From NCBI GenBank assembly GCA_025359785.1, contig JANYET010000026.1, positions 62,001-126,000 on the forward strand: a DNA stretch of 64,000 nt. The letters are read 5' to 3'. The notes under the pieces are model-generated. The model made no database searches, was not told the origin of the DNA, and saw nothing but the letters and a program-made list of their open reading frames with translations. Positions within the stretch are counted from its first letter, which is position 1. The number at the start of each line of letters is the position of its first letter. A program made the translations under genes and the position numbers. This DNA comes from Alphaproteobacteria bacterium. GTDB taxonomy: Bacteria > Pseudomonadota > Alphaproteobacteria > Caulobacterales > Caulobacteraceae. Shown here in pieces: positions 47,343 to 57,282 of this stretch.

Positions 47343-47662
47343 GGCTGCTCCTGGTCTTGCTCGGCTTGACGTTCGACTTCGGCCCTGAAGGCGTCCAGGG
47401 CCACGTCCCAGACCTGGTCGAGCCAGGCGCGGATCTGTCCCAGGCCCCGCGGATCGATCTGATAGACGCGGCGCGTCCCGTCCGGCCGATCGGTCACCAG
47501 GCCGGCCGCCTTCAGGATTTTGAGGTGCTGGGATACGGCGGGCCGGCTGACCGGCAGGCCTAGCGCCAGTTCGCCAACCGGCAGAGGTCCGCGCGCGAGG
47601 CGTTCGAACACCTCGCGGCGGGTGGGGTCGGCCAGGGCGGAAAGGGCTAGGGCGTTAGTCAT
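47339..47662 (-). CDS. ArsR-family transcriptional regulator
   Basis: 107-residue winged-helix protein: LALSALADPTRREVFERLARG, then the HTH GLPVSRPAVSQHLKILKAAGLV and the wing DRPDGTRRVYQID. It has no cysteine metal site, so it belongs to the non-metal group usually paired with SRPBCC genes. The start codon lies inside a 33-bp palindrome (47654-47686). A TTGACT on the minus strand lies about 35 nt upstream of the ATG, so the transcript may be leaderless or nearly so. Confidence 0.9.
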   Translation of the reverse strand: MTNALALSALADPTRREVFERLARGPLPVGELALGLPVSRPAVSQHLKILKAAGLVTDRPDGTRRVYQIDPRGLGQIRAWLDQVWDVALDAFRAEVERQAEQDQEQP

Positions 47663-47686
47663 GACTTACCGTAAGTTATGACTAAC
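47654..47686. promoter_or_regulatory. 33-bp palindrome over the arsR start codon, candidate operator
   Basis: GTTAGTCATGACTTAC and GTAAGTTATGACTAAC are 16-bp arms around a single central C, with one mismatch. The palindrome includes the ATG of the ArsR-type gene. Its size and symmetry fit an ArsR dimer site and suggest tight self-repression of the arsR-SRPBCC pair. Confidence 0.75.
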
Positions 47687-47881
47687 ATTTGAGTCAAGCC
47701 TGCTTTGGGTGTGGCCTGATCCGGTGCGGACAGAACGCCGCGCCGGGATGGCTCCGAGCCCGCAACGGTTCCCGAAACAGCGTCCGCTAACGCTCAAGCT
47801 CGAGCGAGGTTGTTTCACAGGGCGCGGCTCTGTAGGTTCGCCGCTTCATTCTCACCGCCGCCGGAAGGACCCGCCGCCGCC

Positions 47882-50173
47882 ATGAGCGACGCCGAGAAAC
47901 GCACCTTTACCGATGAGGAAGCCCTCAACTTCCATCGGTATCCGACCCCGGGGAAGATCGCGATCGCGGCCACCAAGCCGATGGCGACCCAACGCGACCT
48001 GAGCCTGGCCTATTCGCCCGGCGTCGCGGCGCCGGTGCTCGCCATCGCCAAGGACCCGGACGCGGTCTACGAATACACCTCCAAGGGCAACCTGGTGGGT
48101 GTGGTCTCCAATGGCACGGCGATCCTGGGCCTGGGCGACCTGGGCCCGCTCGCGGCCAAGCCGGTGATGGAGGGCAAAGGCGTGCTCTTCAAGCGTTTCG
48201 CCGACGTGGACGCCATCGACATCGAGATCACGGCGACCGACCCGGACGAGATCATCACGGTGGTCAGGAACCTCGGGCCGACCTTCGGCGGCATCAACCT
48301 TGAGGACATCAAGTCCCCGGAATGCTTCATCGTCGAGGCGGCGCTGCAGGAACTCATGGACATCCCGGTGTTCCACGACGACCAGCATGGCACCGCGATC
48401 ATCTCGGCCGCCGGCCTGATCAACGTCTGCCACCTGACCGGACGCGAGCTGAAGGACGTCAAGGTCGTGCTGAACGGCCCCGGGGCAGCGGGGATCGCCA
48501 CGCTTGACCTCCTGAAGGCCATGGGCGTGCCGCACGGCAACTGCATCGCCGTCGACTCCAAGGGCGTCCTCTACAAAGGCCGCTCCGAGGCGATGAACCA
48601 ATGGAAGTCGGCTCACGCCATCGAGACCGACAAGCGCACGCTGGCCGAGGCGCTCAAGGGCGCCGACGTCCTGATCGCCACGTCGGTGAAGGGCGCGATC
48701 ACCCAGGAGGACATCAAGCTGATGGCCCCCAATCCGGTGATCTTCGCCATGGCCAATCCGGACCCGGAAATCCGGCCGGAGGAGGTCTACGAAGTCCGTC
48801 CCGACGCCATCGTCGCCACTGGGCGCAGCGACTATCCGAACCAGGTGAACAACGTCCTGGGCTTTCCCTACATCTTCCGCGGCGCGCTGGATGTCCGCGC
48901 CCGGCAGGTGAACATGGAGATGAAGATCGCCTGCGCCAACGCGCTCGCGATGCTCGCCCGCGAGGACGTGCCCGACGAGGTCGCCGCCGCCTATCATGGC
49001 GTGCAGCTCAAATTCGGGCCGCAGTACATCATTCCGACGCCGTTCGACCCTCGGCTGATCTGGTACATCCCGCCCTTCATCGCTCAAGCGGCGATGGACA
49101 CCGGGGTAGCCCGCAGGCCCATCGAGGACATGGACGCCTATCGCGCCAGCCTCGCCCAGCGGCTCGATCCCACCGCGGCCTTCCTGCAGAAGCTGCAAGG
49201 CGCGGTGCTCTCTGCGCCGAAGAAGCGGATCGTTTTCACCGAGGGCGAGGAAGCCAGCGTCATCCGCGCCGCCTACGCTTTCCAGACCGCGGGCCTCGGC
49301 AACGCGATCCTGATCGGCCGCGAAGAGCTGGTGCACGAAAACATGCGGGCCGTGGGCCTGGAGCCCGCCGACGCGAACCTCGAAATCCTCAACGCCCGGC
49401 TCTCCGAGCGGAATACCGACTACGTCGACTACCTCTACGTGCGCCTGCAGCGGGAGGGCTATCTGCGCCGCGACGTCCAGCGGCTGATCAACCAGGACCG
49501 CAACGCCTTCGCCGCGGCCATGGTCGCCCTGGGCGACGCCGACGGCATGGTCACCGGCGTCACGCGGGCCTTCGACCAGGTGCTGGAAGAGGTGCTGCGC
49601 GTCGTCGACACCGCGCCGGGCGGCCGGATCATCGGCATGAGCGTGGTGCTCGCCAAGGGCCGCACCCTGTTCATCGCCGACACCACGGTCACCGAGATGC
49701 CGGAGGCCGAGGACCTGGTGGAAATCGCCCTGGAGGCCGCCCGCGCGGTGCGCGCCCTGGGCTATACGCCGCGTCTGGCCTTCATGAGCTATTCGACCTT
49801 CGGCAATCCCATGGGTACGCGCTCGGAGAAGGTGCGCGAGGCCGTGGCGACGCTCGACGAGATGGAAGGCATCGACTTCGAGTACGAGGGCGAGATGCCG
49901 CCGGAGCTGGCGCTCGACCCCGAGGCGCGGGGCAACTACCCGTTCATGCGCCTCTCCGGGCCCGCCAACGTCCTGATCATGCCGGCGATCCACTCCGCGG
50001 CGATCTCGACCCAGCTGATCCAGTCCCTGGGCGGCGCCACCGTCATCGGCCCGATCCTGCTCGGTCTCGACAAGGCCGTGCAGATCTGCCCGCTGTCCGC
50101 GTCGGTCTCGAAGATCCTGCAGATGGCCACGGTCTGCGCCTACGAGCGCCAGCTTTCGGAGACCGAGAGCTAG
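47882..50173 (+). CDS. maeB: NADP-dependent malic enzyme with C-terminal phosphotransacetylase-like domain
   Basis: 763 residues. Malic enzyme N-terminal domain ([13 protein letters not shown], about 40), NAD(P)-binding domain ([16 protein letters not shown]), then from about 440 a PTA_PTB domain ([22 protein letters not shown] ... [21 protein letters not shown]). It oxidatively decarboxylates malate to pyruvate. The PTA part is regulatory in MaeB, sensing acetyl-CoA, and usually lacks transferase activity. ATG 47882 is preferred; an in-frame ATG at 47810 adds 24 residues outside the family. Confidence 0.96.
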   Translation: MSDAEKRTFTDEEALNFHRYPTPGKIAIAATKPMATQRDLSLAYSPGVAAPVLAIAKDPDAVYEYTSKGNLVGVVSNGTAILGLGDLGPLAAKPVMEGKGVLFKRFADVDAIDIEITATDPDEIITVVRNLGPTFGGINLEDIKSPECFIVEAALQELMDIPVFHDDQHGTAIISAAGLINVCHLTGRELKDVKVVLNGPGAAGIATLDLLKAMGVPHGNCIAVDSKGVLYKGRSEAMNQWKSAHAIETDKRTLAEALKGADVLIATSVKGAITQEDIKLMAPNPVIFAMANPDPEIRPEEVYEVRPDAIVATGRSDYPNQVNNVLGFPYIFRGALDVRARQVNMEMKIACANALAMLAREDVPDEVAAAYHGVQLKFGPQYIIPTPFDPRLIWYIPPFIAQAAMDTGVARRPIEDMDAYRASLAQRLDPTAAFLQKLQGAVLSAPKKRIVFTEGEEASVIRAAYAFQTAGLGNAILIGREELVHENMRAVGLEPADANLEILNARLSERNTDYVDYLYVRLQREGYLRRDVQRLINQDRNAFAAAMVALGDADGMVTGVTRAFDQVLEEVLRVVDTAPGGRIIGMSVVLAKGRTLFIADTTVTEMPEAEDLVEIALEAARAVRALGYTPRLAFMSYSTFGNPMGTRSEKVREAVATLDEMEGIDFEYEGEMPPELALDPEARGNYPFMRLSGPANVLIMPAIHSAAISTQLIQSLGGATVIGPILLGLDKAVQICPLSASVSKILQMATVCAYERQLSETES

Positions 50174-50177
50174 AGGT

Positions 50178-50296
50178 GTGATCCCGGTTTTCGCGGAGCG
50201 AAAGACCGGGACCCATACGCTCTGACTAGGCGATCTTCCTCGAGAGAATCGAGTTCATGGGTCCTGGACAGCCGTCTTCGCGGCTTCTGGGATGAC
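50178..50296. repeat. Inverted-repeat element, family B (copy 3)
   Basis: GTGATCCCGG on the left and CTGGGATGAC on the right, with inner GACCGGGACCCAT and ATGGGTCCTGGAC; 119 bp. It begins four bases after the maeB stop and ends just before the yegD-type gene. More degenerate than copy 2. Confidence 0.8.
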
Positions 50297-50338
50297 ACTG
50301 AAATTGCTATGGGGCGCGCCCCGCAAGGAGCGTCTCCG

Positions 50339-51679
50339 GTGACCTCGCCCCTTTCCCGCTCCTCTTCGTGTTTGGGCATCGACTTCGGCACGACCAACAC
50401 CGTGGTGGCGCTCGCCGACGCATCCGGGCCGGCGCGCCTGATAGAGTTCCCCGCGCCGGAGGGGGAATTGTTCGCGTTCCGCTCCTGCCTGTCGTTCCAC
50501 GCGGGCGACAAGCCGAACGAACGCGCCATCGCCGCCGGGCCCTGGGCGATCGACGCCTATGTGGAAGACCCGGCGGATACCCGCTTCATCCAGTCGTTCA
50601 AGTCGTTCGCGGCGTCCGAGAGCTTCAGCGAGACCACCATCCTGAACCGCCGATACCGGTTCGAAGACCTGCTCTCGACCTTCCTCCTGAAGCTGCGCGC
50701 CTATGCCGACGCCGGCATGGCCGAGTTGCCGGCCCGCGTCATCGTCGGCCGGCCGGTGACCTTCGCCGGCGGCGCGCCCAGCGAGCCCCTGGCGCTGTCG
50801 CGCTACGAGACGGCTTTCGAGCGGATGGGGTTCAGCGAGATCCTCTATGCCTACGAGCCGGTGGGCGCGGCCTTCTTCTTCGCCCGCGAGCTTGACCATG
50901 ACGCCACCGTGCTGGTCGGCGACTTCGGCGGCGGCACGTCCGATTTCTCGATCATCCGCTTCGAGCGGCTCAAGTCGGGGGCCGGGGCCGGCGAAATCCG
51001 CGCCATTCCGCTGGGCCGCTCCGGCGTCGGCGTGGCGGGCGACGCCTTCGACTACCGGATCATCGACAACCTGGTCTCCCCGGCGCTTGGCAAGGGCTCG
51101 AGCTACCAGAGCTTCGGCAAGGTGCTGCCGATCCCCAACCGCTACTATTCCGCGTTCGCGCGCTGGGACCAGTTGGCCCTGATGCGGGCCAGCCGCGACA
51201 TGCGCGAGATCCGCGCGCTGGTCCGCGAAGCCATGGAGCCGGAGAAGATCGAGCGCCTCGTGGAGACCCTCGACGAGAACTACGGCTACCAGCTCTACCG
51301 CTCGGTCAGCCGCCTGAAGGAGGACCTCTCCAGCCAGGACGCGGCGATGTTCCACTTCGAGGCCGGCTCGATCTCGCTGCAGGGCGGCGTCAAGCGCACG
51401 ACCTTCGAGGGCTGGATCGCCCCGGAACTGGCGCGGATCGAAGCCGCCGTCGATGAGGCCCTGGCCACTGCGAACCTCACCCCCGAGGGTGTCGATCGGG
51501 TCTTCCTGACCGGCGGGTCGTCGTTGGTGCCGGCGGTCCGCGCGATCTTCCATCGCCGCTTCGACCCATCGAAGATCGAGACCGGAGCCGAGCTGGAATC
51601 CATCGCCTCGGGGCTGGCGCTGATGGGCCGCGAGCGCGACCTCTCCCGCTGGACCACGCGCGTCGGCGCAATCCCATGA
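50339..51679 (+). CDS. Hsp70-family protein of the YegD type
   Basis: 446 residues from GTG 50339 (AAGGAG 10 nt upstream). It has an actin/Hsp70 ATPase fold: phosphate 1 GIDFGTTNTVVAL, phosphate 2 VGDFGGGTSDFSI, and adenosine motif VFLTGGSSLVPAVRAIF. It ends soon after the nucleotide-binding domain, without a normal substrate-binding domain, as in YegD. Function is poorly defined. The next gene starts in an ATGA overlap. Confidence 0.9.
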   Translation: MTSPLSRSSSCLGIDFGTTNTVVALADASGPARLIEFPAPEGELFAFRSCLSFHAGDKPNERAIAAGPWAIDAYVEDPADTRFIQSFKSFAASESFSETTILNRRYRFEDLLSTFLLKLRAYADAGMAELPARVIVGRPVTFAGGAPSEPLALSRYETAFERMGFSEILYAYEPVGAAFFFARELDHDATVLVGDFGGGTSDFSIIRFERLKSGAGAGEIRAIPLGRSGVGVAGDAFDYRIIDNLVSPALGKGSSYQSFGKVLPIPNRYYSAFARWDQLALMRASRDMREIRALVREAMEPEKIERLVETLDENYGYQLYRSVSRLKEDLSSQDAAMFHFEAGSISLQGGVKRTTFEGWIAPELARIEAAVDEALATANLTPEGVDRVFLTGGSSLVPAVRAIFHRRFDPSKIETGAELESIASGLALMGRERDLSRWTTRVGAIP

Positions 51680-52188
51680 CCGCCTTCATCGCCCTCCTGC
51701 GGGCCGTCAATGTGGGCGGCACGGGCAAGCTGCCGATGACTGAGCTCAAGGCGATGTGCGAGGCGGCCGGCCACATGGCCGTGCGCACCTATATCGCCAG
51801 CGGCAACGTGGTCTTCGAGAGCCGCCAGAGCGAAGCCGCGGTGCGCGCCGATCTGGAACAGCGGCTGGCCGACCATGCCGGCAAGCCGGTCGGCGTGGTG
51901 GTCCGCACGGCCGCCGAAATGGCCGCGGTGCGCGACGCCAACCCGTTCCCGGACGCGCCAGGCAACCGCGCGGTGGTGATCTTCCTCGACGCGCCGCCGC
52001 CGGCCGACGCGCTGGAGAGGGCGGTCGGTCGCGGGCATGAAGAGATGGCGCTCGGCCTGCGAGAAATCTACGTCCGCTACGACGAGGGCATGGGAACCTC
52101 GAAGCTGAGGATCCCGGCGGCCAAGGCCGGCACGGCGCGCAACATGAACACCGTGGCCAAGCTGGCGGCCATGGCGGGTAGGCTTTAG
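51676..52188 (+). CDS. DUF1697 domain protein
   Basis: 170 residues; FIALLRAVNVGGTGKLPMTELK and the following RTYIASGNVVFES are the DUF1697 signature, and KAGTARNMNTVAKLA ends the domain. Cytoplasmic, function unknown. Its ATG overlaps the stop of the YegD-type gene, so the two are coupled. Confidence 0.9.
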   Translation: MTAFIALLRAVNVGGTGKLPMTELKAMCEAAGHMAVRTYIASGNVVFESRQSEAAVRADLEQRLADHAGKPVGVVVRTAAEMAAVRDANPFPDAPGNRAVVIFLDAPPPADALERAVGRGHEEMALGLREIYVRYDEGMGTSKLRIPAAKAGTARNMNTVAKLAAMAGRL

Positions 52189-52198
52189 CCGAGGCGGG

Positions 52199-55051
52199 TT
52201 AGCGCGTGGCCTTTTTCAGTGTCGGGCTGTCCAGGTCGAGGTCGCTGACCGCGATCACCTCCAGATCCGGGCGCTTGGCCTTCAGCCCGGCGGCAAAGGT
52301 CTTGGCGTCGCCGGCGACGATCAGGCTGGCCTTGGCCGGGTCCATGACGCGGGCCGCGAAGGCCTGCACCTGCGCGGGCGTGACCGCCTCGACCTTGGCC
52401 GTGTAGCGGGTGATCTCGTCCAGCGGCACCCCGAACAGGGCGAGGTTGCCCAGGATGTCGGCCAGGCCATGGCTGGTGGCGAGGCGGCGGCCGTAACCGC
52501 CCACCAGGTTCGACTTCCGCGCCGTGAGCTCGTCCACCGAGGCGGGCGTCGTCCCGATGGCGGTCATTTGTTCGCCGATCAGGTCGAGGACCTGTACGGC
52601 CGTCTCGTTCTTGGTCTGCGCCGCGGCGCGGAACGACCCGGTCGAGCGATTGGCGCTGAGGTTCGAAGACGCGCCGTAGGACAGGCCCCGTTTCACCCGG
52701 ATCTCCAGGTTCAGCCGGGAGGAATAGCCGCCGCCCAGCAGGGTGTTGGCGACGATGCCCGGATAGAAGTCCGGGTCGCCGCGCGCGATCGCCGACTTGG
52801 CCAGGTTGACCGCGGCCTGACCGGTCCCCGGCAGGTCGATGGCGATGGCCCGCGGCTTGGCTTGCGGCACGATGGCCGGGATCGCGGGCATCGGGGTCGT
52901 TGGCTTGGCCCAGCTCCCAAAGGCGGTCTGCGCCAGCGCAAAGCCCTGCTCGGGGGTGATGTCGCCGGTCAGCACCAGGATGGCGTTGTCGGGCCGGAAC
53001 CAGGTCTTGTGCAGGGCCGCCAGATCGGCGGGCTTCAGCCTGGCGATAGATCCCGGGGTGCCTGTGGAGACATGGCCGAACGGGGTGCCGGCGAACACGA
53101 CGGGCGCGGCGGCGAAGGCCGAGACCTGCCCGGGCTCCTGGTAGGCGACGCGCAGGCCGTCGAGGCTCTGGGCGCGCTGGCGGTCCAGTTCGTCGGCCTT
53201 GAAGGCCGGGTTGCGGACCACGTCGGCCATGATCGCCATGGCGGCGGCGAGCTTGTCCGGCATGACATTGAGGGTGACCGACGAGGCCTCCAGGCTCGCG
53301 CTGGAGGCCAGCGTCGCGCCCAGGGCCTCGGTCGCCCGGGCGATGTCGCGGGCCGAGCGGGTCTTGGTCCCCTCGGTCAGCATGTCGGCGGTCATGCCGA
53401 AGGCGCCGGCGAGCCCCTTCGGATCCGCCCAGCCACCGGTTTTCAGCGTCAGGTCGGCGGTGACCAGCGGCAGGCTGGAGGACCGCGCCACGATGACCCG
53501 CAGGCCATTGGCCAGCGTTTTCTCGGCGGGCTTCGGCAGCACGGGCGAGACCGGCGCGGCCACCGGCGGCGGCGCCTCGCGCTGGCCCTCGGCGGCGAGC
53601 GTGAAGACCGGACCGGTGTAATCGACCACCCGCTCCGGCGGCGTCGAGGTCTTGGCCGCGACCTCGCCCTTCGGCCGTTCGCTCTCGGGGCGGTAGCGGA
53701 TGGTCATGCGCCGCTGCGGATCGAGGTATTTGCGGGCCACCCGCTGGACGTCGGCCGGGGTCACCGCCTGCAGTTCGGCAAGCTCGGTATTGGCCTTGGC
53801 GGGGTCGCCGTCGATGCGCAGCGCATAGCCCAGCGCAAAGCCGCGCCCGTCGATGGTCTCGCGCTCGCGCAGCTTGCCGGCGATCAGCTGGGTCTTGGCC
53901 GAGGCCAGTTCGGCGGCGCTCGGCGTCGCGTCGCGAAGGCGCTGCACCTGGGCCAGCAGCGCCGCCTCGCCCTCGGCGATGGAATGCCCCGAGGCCAGTA
54001 TCGCGCCGACCGCGAAATTGCCCGGCTGGGCCGGCAGGTCGGCGTTGGAATAGATCTCGGCGGCGATCTGCTTGTCGTAGACCAGGCTGTCGTAGAGCCT
54101 CGAGGACTTGCCGCCCGACAGCAGCGCATCGAGCATCTTCAGGGCCGGCGCGTCGGGGTCCGACGCCTTCACCCCCAGCCAGGTGATCGCCACGGCCGGC
54201 AGGGGCACGTTGGGACCGTAACCGTCATAGACCCCAGGCCCGGTGCGCGGCGGCTCCACGGCGGTCACCCGCTTGATCGGCTGGGTCGGGTTCTTCAGGG
54301 GCGCGAGATATCTGTCGATCCAGGCGTTCAGCTGGGCTGCGTCGAAGTTGCCGACCACCACCAGGGCGGCGTTGTCCGGGCGGTAGTAGGCCTCGTGGAA
54401 GGCGCGCACGTCGTCGATGGTGGCGGCGTCCAGCTCCTCGATCGAACCGATGCCGGGGCGATGGTAGGGATGCAGCGCATAGGTCGCCTGCGGCAGGTAA
54501 AGCGCAAACAGCCGCCCGTAGGGCGAGGCCAGCACCCGCTGGCGCAGCTCCTCCTTCACCACGTCGCGCTCGGATTTGAAGTTGGCCTCATCGATGACCA
54601 GCGTCCCCATCCGCTCGCCCTCGGCCCAGATCAGCCGCTCCAGATGGTTGGCCGGCACGACCTCGTAGTAGTTGGTGTAGTCGTCGGCGGTGGACGCGTT
54701 GTTCAAGCCCCCGACGTCCTCGGTCAGGCGGTCGAAGCTCTCCGCCGGCAGGTCGCGGGTGGCCTTGAACATCATGTGTTCGAACAGGTGGGCGAAGCCG
54801 GAGCGGCCGGCCGGATCGTCCTTCGACCCGACGCCGTACCAGACCTGCACCGTGACGTTGGGCGTCGAGCGGTCCAGCGAGGCATAGACCTTCAACCCGT
54901 TGGCCAGCGTCCGCTGGGTGTAGACGATGGGCGGGACCTGGCTTGTCTTGACGGTCGGCGCTGGAGCCTTGTGGACGGGCGCGGCCGTGGACGGCGCGGC
55001 GAGTGCGAGCGCGGTGGCGAGGACAAGAACGCTGACGGCTGGGCGGATCAT
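52199..55051 (-). CDS. M16 family zinc peptidase with two peptidase-like halves
   Basis: 950 residues with a signal peptide (VSVLVLATALALAAPSTAA). The N-terminal half has the inverted zinc motif HxxEH in FAHLFEHMMFK (about 80-90) and the distant Glu in the ERLIWAEGERMG helix region. The C-terminal half (from about 440) has the same fold but no HxxEH, so it is the non-catalytic half of the clamshell. A periplasmic pitrilysin-like peptidase; substrate unknown. It lies alone between convergent DUF1697 and the MDR gene. Confidence 0.93.
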   Translation of the reverse strand: MIRPAVSVLVLATALALAAPSTAAPVHKAPAPTVKTSQVPPIVYTQRTLANGLKVYASLDRSTPNVTVQVWYGVGSKDDPAGRSGFAHLFEHMMFKATRDLPAESFDRLTEDVGGLNNASTADDYTNYYEVVPANHLERLIWAEGERMGTLVIDEANFKSERDVVKEELRQRVLASPYGRLFALYLPQATYALHPYHRPGIGSIEELDAATIDDVRAFHEAYYRPDNAALVVVGNFDAAQLNAWIDRYLAPLKNPTQPIKRVTAVEPPRTGPGVYDGYGPNVPLPAVAITWLGVKASDPDAPALKMLDALLSGGKSSRLYDSLVYDKQIAAEIYSNADLPAQPGNFAVGAILASGHSIAEGEAALLAQVQRLRDATPSAAELASAKTQLIAGKLRERETIDGRGFALGYALRIDGDPAKANTELAELQAVTPADVQRVARKYLDPQRRMTIRYRPESERPKGEVAAKTSTPPERVVDYTGPVFTLAAEGQREAPPPVAAPVSPVLPKPAEKTLANGLRVIVARSSSLPLVTADLTLKTGGWADPKGLAGAFGMTADMLTEGTKTRSARDIARATEALGATLASSASLEASSVTLNVMPDKLAAAMAIMADVVRNPAFKADELDRQRAQSLDGLRVAYQEPGQVSAFAAAPVVFAGTPFGHVSTGTPGSIARLKPADLAALHKTWFRPDNAILVLTGDITPEQGFALAQTAFGSWAKPTTPMPAIPAIVPQAKPRAIAIDLPGTGQAAVNLAKSAIARGDPDFYPGIVANTLLGGGYSSRLNLEIRVKRGLSYGASSNLSANRSTGSFRAAAQTKNETAVQVLDLIGEQMTAIGTTPASVDELTARKSNLVGGYGRRLATSHGLADILGNLALFGVPLDEITRYTAKVEAVTPAQVQAFAARVMDPAKASLIVAGDAKTFAAGLKAKRPDLEVIAVSDLDLDSPTLKKATR

Positions 55052-55133
55052 GGCGCTTCCGGGAAGATCAGTGGGCGTCGAAGCCTTAGCATCCTCAATG
55101 CCCGCCGAAAGCTTACGGCTTCGTCATCCGCCT

Positions 55134-56117
55134 CTATTCCGCCAGCCTGACCAGCATCTTGCCCGCGTTCTTGCCCTCCATCAGGCCGATCAGGGCGGCG
55201 GGCGCCGCGGCGATGCCGTCCATCACGGTCTCCTGGTACTTGACGCGCCCGTCCTTCAGCCAGCCGGCCATGTCGCGCAGGAAGTCCGGGTAGAGGTGCA
55301 TGAAGTCGGGCGCCACGAAGCCCCGCAGCATCACCCGCGAATAGATGATGTTGGACAGGTTGCCGACATTCGAGTGCCCGGAGTTGTAGCCGGAGATGAA
55401 GCCGCACACCGGGATACGTCCCAGCGTGTTCATCCTTCGCAGCGCCGCCTCCAGGTGATCGCCGCCGACGTTGTCGAAATAGACGTCGAGGCCCTTGGGC
55501 GTCGCCTCTTCCAGGGCCTGGCGGATGGCTTGCGTCTTGTAGTTGATCACCGCGTCCAGCCCGACCTCGTCGCGCAGCCAGGCGGCCTTCTCGTCCGATC
55601 CGGTTGAGCCCACGACGTAGCAGCCCTTGATCTTGGCGATCTGGGCGGCGACCGAGCCCACGGCGCCGCCGGCGGTGGAGACGAACACCTGCTCGCCGTC
55701 CTTCAGCTGGCCGATGTGCAGCAGGCCGCCATAGGCCGTGAAGCCGGTGCCGCCCAGCGCGTGCATATGGACGGTGAGCGGCAGGTCCGGGTCGGGTGAG
55801 AGCTTGGTCAGCCCCTTGCCATCGGAGGTGAAATATTCGCGAAAGCCCAGCCGGTTGGTGACCAGGTCGCCGACCGCGAACCCGTCGTGCTTCGATTGCA
55901 CCACGCGGCCCAGCGCGCCGCCCATCATCGCCTCGTCCAGCGCCTGGCCGGCGGTCAGCCTCGGCCGCATGGCCGGGTCGACCGACATCAGCAGGTTCTG
56001 CACCAGCACCTGGCCTTCGCCCGCGTCGCCCACCTCGCGCTCGACCAGGGCGAAATTCGCCGCCGCCGGCGCGCCGGTCGGACGCTGAACGAGATGGATC
56101 TCACGGCTCTTGGGCAT
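55134..56117 (-). CDS. NADP-dependent oxidoreductase (MDR, CurA/LTB4DH-like)
   Basis: 327 residues, zinc-free medium-chain reductase. PKSREIHLVQRPTGAP and the segment LLMSVDPAMRPRL match the YncB/CurA group. The NADP loop is AGGAVGSVAAQIAKI; YFDNVGGDHLEAAL follows. Likely reduces alpha,beta-unsaturated ketones or aldehydes. Transcribed alone on the minus strand, preceded by a family B repeat. Confidence 0.92.
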   Translation of the reverse strand: MPKSREIHLVQRPTGAPAAANFALVEREVGDAGEGQVLVQNLLMSVDPAMRPRLTAGQALDEAMMGGALGRVVQSKHDGFAVGDLVTNRLGFREYFTSDGKGLTKLSPDPDLPLTVHMHALGGTGFTAYGGLLHIGQLKDGEQVFVSTAGGAVGSVAAQIAKIKGCYVVGSTGSDEKAAWLRDEVGLDAVINYKTQAIRQALEEATPKGLDVYFDNVGGDHLEAALRRMNTLGRIPVCGFISGYNSGHSNVGNLSNIIYSRVMLRGFVAPDFMHLYPDFLRDMAGWLKDGRVKYQETVMDGIAAAPAALIGLMEGKNAGKMLVRLAE

Positions 56118-56185
56118 GGCGGGTCTCCGGAAATGAATGGTTCAAATACGCAGCCTTGTGGACCCTCGCCACATCCCTCTCAAGG

Positions 56186-56300
56186 GTCATCCGGGTTTCG
56201 CCAGGGAAGACCGGGCCCCATGGGCGCTGAAGGCCCGAGACGACCTGGAGAGCCGAGTGATCCTGGGGCCCGGACAGGCGCCGCGCGCTTCTGGGATGAC
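56186..56300. repeat. Inverted-repeat element, family B (copy 4)
   Basis: GTCATCCGGG on the left and CTGGGATGAC on the right; inner GACCGGGCCCCATG and GGGGCCCGGAC mirror each other; 115 bp. It lies between the MDR gene and the 3' end of the Rsm22-type gene, both on the minus strand. Confidence 0.82.
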
Positions 56301-56307
56301 GCTGAAG

Positions 56308-57282
56308 CTAGAGGGTGTCGCCCCAATCGCGCCGGCGGGCCACCGCGTAGGCCGGCTTGTCGCGCCTTGGGACGAGGCGCTGTTCGACCTCGCCACCCAG
56401 GCCGCAGAGCTTGAGCGCGATGCCGGGCTTGGCGGTCTTGGGCGGGGCGAGGATGCGCGGGCGGCGTGGGGCCACGACGATCCCGGGCCGCGCGGCGATC
56501 AGGTAGCTGAACCGCTCATCCTCGAACGGGACCACCGCATCCTTCGCCAGCCGATGGTCGCGGCTGCGGGGCAGGCGGACGCTGAAGTGACACCAGTCCT
56601 CGCCGGTCAGCGGACAGGCGGCCTCGTGCGGGCAGGGCGCCAGGATCGTCGCGCCGGCCGCAATCAGGGCCGTCCGCGCGGCCAGGATGCGCGCGTAGCC
56701 GGCGGGCGTGCCGGGCTCGACCAGGGCGAGGATGCCCTCGGCGGCATTCCATAGTGCGGCAACAGTCGAATCTTGCCGGTCGGGTGCGATCTCCGCCAGG
56801 GCATAGCTCGCGACGACGAGGTCTGCGGTGGGCCACGGACCTGGCGCGGTGAGATCGCCTCGGCGCGTCTCGGCGGTTTGCAAGGCCGCAGAGCCGCCGC
56901 TCGCCAGCCGCGTGGCGAGCGCCAGGAACGGTGGGCTGGAGTCGAGCCAGGTGATGCCGCTCAGGGCTGGCCAGACCTCCGCCGCCGCCCAGCTCGCCGC
57001 ACCGGTCCCGGCCCCGGCGTCGAGCAAGGTCCGGGGCGCGAAGCCCGGCGCCCTGCGCGCCGCGTCGGCCAGCACCGTGGCGCAGGCCGCGTAGGTGGCC
57101 GGAAGGCGGGTCAGCGCATAGGCCAGGGCGTCGTCGGGCTCACGGATCACGCCGGACGATGGCTTGCCGGCGCGATAGGCCTCCGAGGTGCGCGCCGCGC
57201 GCTCCGCCAGACCCTTGCGCGGCACGCCCTGCAGAGCGCGGTCGAGGGCGGCCCGGAGCGGGCCTGGAAGGTCGGGGCTCAT
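56308..57282 (-). CDS. Rsm22-type small-subunit rRNA methyltransferase
   Basis: 324 residues from ATG 57282. A SAM domain with LLDAGAGTGAASWAA is followed by cysteines in APCPHEAACP and DWCHFSVRLPRSRDHRLAK, the Rsm22/METTL17 signature in which the cysteines hold an Fe-S cluster, and ending in a small beta domain. Mitochondrial Rsm22 is a ribosome assembly factor; bacterial role is presumed similar. Coupled to the upstream gene by ATGA. Confidence 0.88.
   Translation of the reverse strand: MSPDLPGPLRAALDRALQGVPRKGLAERAARTSEAYRAGKPSSGVIREPDDALAYALTRLPATYAACATVLADAARRAPGFAPRTLLDAGAGTGAASWAAAEVWPALSGITWLDSSPPFLALATRLASGGSAALQTAETRRGDLTAPGPWPTADLVVASYALAEIAPDRQDSTVAALWNAAEGILALVEPGTPAGYARILAARTALIAAGATILAPCPHEAACPLTGEDWCHFSVRLPRSRDHRLAKDAVVPFEDERFSYLIAARPGIVVAPRRPRILAPPKTAKPGIALKLCGLGGEVEQRLVPRRDKPAYAVARRRDWGDTL

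Noticed and set aside
52469..55150. An 893-codon open frame antisense to the M16 peptidase
   Set aside because: Composition is that of a GC-rich shadow frame, and the minus-strand protein has clear catalytic and signal-peptide motifs.
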